This document shows, piece by piece, positions 16,339 through 16,744 of a DNA stretch of 16,744 bases (the first letter of the stretch is position 1; every line of letters begins with the position of its first letter). The stretch spans positions 1 through 16,744 of the forward strand of contig JAENVZ010000193.1 in assembly GCA_016650315.1 (NCBI GenBank), in the 5' to 3' direction. Below the pieces are notes generated by a model. The model was not told the origin of the DNA and did not search any database. It was given only the letters and a program-made list of their open reading frames with translations. Origin of the DNA: Alphaproteobacteria bacterium (GTDB lineage: Bacteria > Pseudomonadota > Alphaproteobacteria > Sphingomonadales > Sphingomonadaceae). Made by a program: the position numbers and the translations under genes.

Positions 16339-16367
16339 TTGGCTAAAATTTTTTCCGCGTCTATGGG
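16339..16367 (+). promoter_or_regulatory. Candidate promoter of tRNA-Leu
   Basis: TTGGCT (16339-16344) and TATGGG (16362-16367) lie 17 bases apart. They are followed by a GC-rich stretch (CGCTCGCG) like the discriminators of stable RNA promoters, and end 12 bases before the tRNA. The -10 match is only moderate. Confidence 0.4.
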
Positions 16368-16379
16368 TTTCGCTCGCGT

Positions 16380-16464
16380 GCCCCCGTGGTGGAACTGGTA
16401 GACGCGCCGCACTCAAAATGCGGTTCCGCAAGGAGTGCCCGTTCGATTCGGGCCGGGGGCACCA
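16380..16464 (+). tRNA. tRNA-Leu, anticodon CAA
   Basis: A complete 85-base class II tRNA reads UUG codons. The acceptor strands GCCCCCG (16380-16386) and CGGGGGC (16454-16460) pair fully. The D arm is GTGGAACTGGTAGAC. The anticodon stem CCGCA/TGCGG closes the loop CTCAAAA, with CAA as anticodon. The long variable arm TTCCGCAAGGAGT is typical of leucine tRNAs. The T arm is GCCCG-TTCGATT-CGGGC. ACCA is encoded at 16461-16464. It resembles the 5' fragment at 14989 in the D-arm region but differs in acceptor and anticodon stems, so it is a different gene and not the repaired copy of that fragment. It may be carried by the integrated element or belong to the chromosome. Confidence 0.96.
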
Positions 16465-16485
16465 TCTTCACATGAGCCAAAAGCG

Positions 16486-16502
16486 GCCCAGAACTGGGCT
16501 TT
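16486..16502 (+). terminator. Probable terminator of tRNA-Leu
   Basis: GCCCA (16486-16490) and TGGGC (16495-16499) form a stem around a GAAC loop, followed by TTT. It lies 21 bases after the tRNA end, a usual place for a factor-independent terminator. The T-run is short, so strength is uncertain. Confidence 0.55.
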
Positions 16503-16503
16503 G

Positions 16504-16611
16504 GATCATGTTTGATCGGGGTGAAATGAACCCGAACGGGCATCACCCCAAACCTGCGAAATGACAGCCGAACGCCTGTCATGCTGGCCACCAGAATCCC
16601 GGACGGGATTC
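16504..16611. repeat. Cluster of four further inverted repeats after the tRNA terminator
   Basis: Four hairpins follow closely: GATCA/TGATC (16504-16517, loop of four); GGGGTGA/TCACCCC (16518-16549) with an inner CCC-GAAC-GGG; ATGACAG/CTGTCAT (16561-16582, loop of eight); and GAATCCC/GGGATTC (16594-16611, loop GGAC). All stems are perfect over five to seven bases. With the terminator stem this makes five in about 125 bp. No gene of known type lies in 16465-16744. Confidence 0.6.
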
Positions 16612-16744
16612 GGCCATCGCCACTGAATGAAACCCGCGCAGCGTGGCTTACGTTCCGCCTGTATTCCGATACGCCGCTGGCGATCCAAAAGTGGGGGCGT
16701 ACAACCTCCACCAACCCTCAATATCATCCCGAGTTTACGCGGGG

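Noticed and set aside
14989..16464. Reading the two tRNA-Leu copies as the direct repeats (attL and attR) that bound a 1.4-kb element
   Set aside because: The acceptor and anticodon stems differ, and the second tRNA is fully self-paired, so its 3' half cannot have come from the first gene.
16361..16714. Minus-strand frame of 117 residues ending in MVPPARIERALLAEP and following residues
   Set aside because: That segment is the antisense translation of the tRNA-Leu gene, a well-known false prediction. The rest covers the hairpin cluster.

Overview
The window looks like chromosome of a flagellated alphaproteobacterium of the order Sphingomonadales (Sphingobium/Sphingomonas/Novosphingobium type). 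This rests on protein character, the compact flagellar gene order, and a zwf-edd-glk-eda operon without pgl that recalls the Zymomonas glf-zwf-edd-glk cluster. No database search was possible, so the genus is inference.

Region 1 (1-7391, + strand) is a flagellar operon read from the tail of fliI through fliJ, fliK, fliL, fliM, fliN, fliO, fliP, fliQ, fliR and flhB. Most neighbours overlap by a few bases or nearly touch, so they are probably cotranscribed. They encode the export ATPase and its coiled-coil partner, the hook-length ruler, the stator-associated FliL, the switch proteins FliM and FliN, and the export gate FliO/P/Q/R/FlhB.

Region 2 (7392-9886, + strand) holds an unrecognised 153-residue gene whose ribosome binding site lies in an inverted repeat and whose stop codon lies in a dispersed palindromic repeat. 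It is followed by fliD (filament cap) and fliS (flagellin chaperone).

Region 3 (9903-14776, - strand) is a fully overlapping Entner-Doudoroff operon, zwf-edd-glk-eda. It takes glucose to glucose-6-phosphate (Glk), then 6-phosphogluconolactone (Zwf), and from 6-phosphogluconate to KDPG (Edd) and pyruvate plus glyceraldehyde-3-phosphate (Eda). The lactonase gene is not in the cluster. This operon converges on fliS with a 16-bp gap and no obvious terminator.

Region 4 (about 14950-16744) looks like the end of an integrated element. A tRNA-Leu(CAA) gene is cut off in its anticodon loop, followed by an AT-rich leader with a short inverted repeat, a tyrosine recombinase, a complete second tRNA-Leu(CAA) of different sequence, its terminator, and a dense run of hairpins. 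The 3' half of the broken tRNA is absent from the window, so the element probably continues beyond the right edge and may carry the intact tRNA-Leu as a replacement. This is the most interesting part of the window. No CRISPR array, rRNA gene or insertion sequence was seen.
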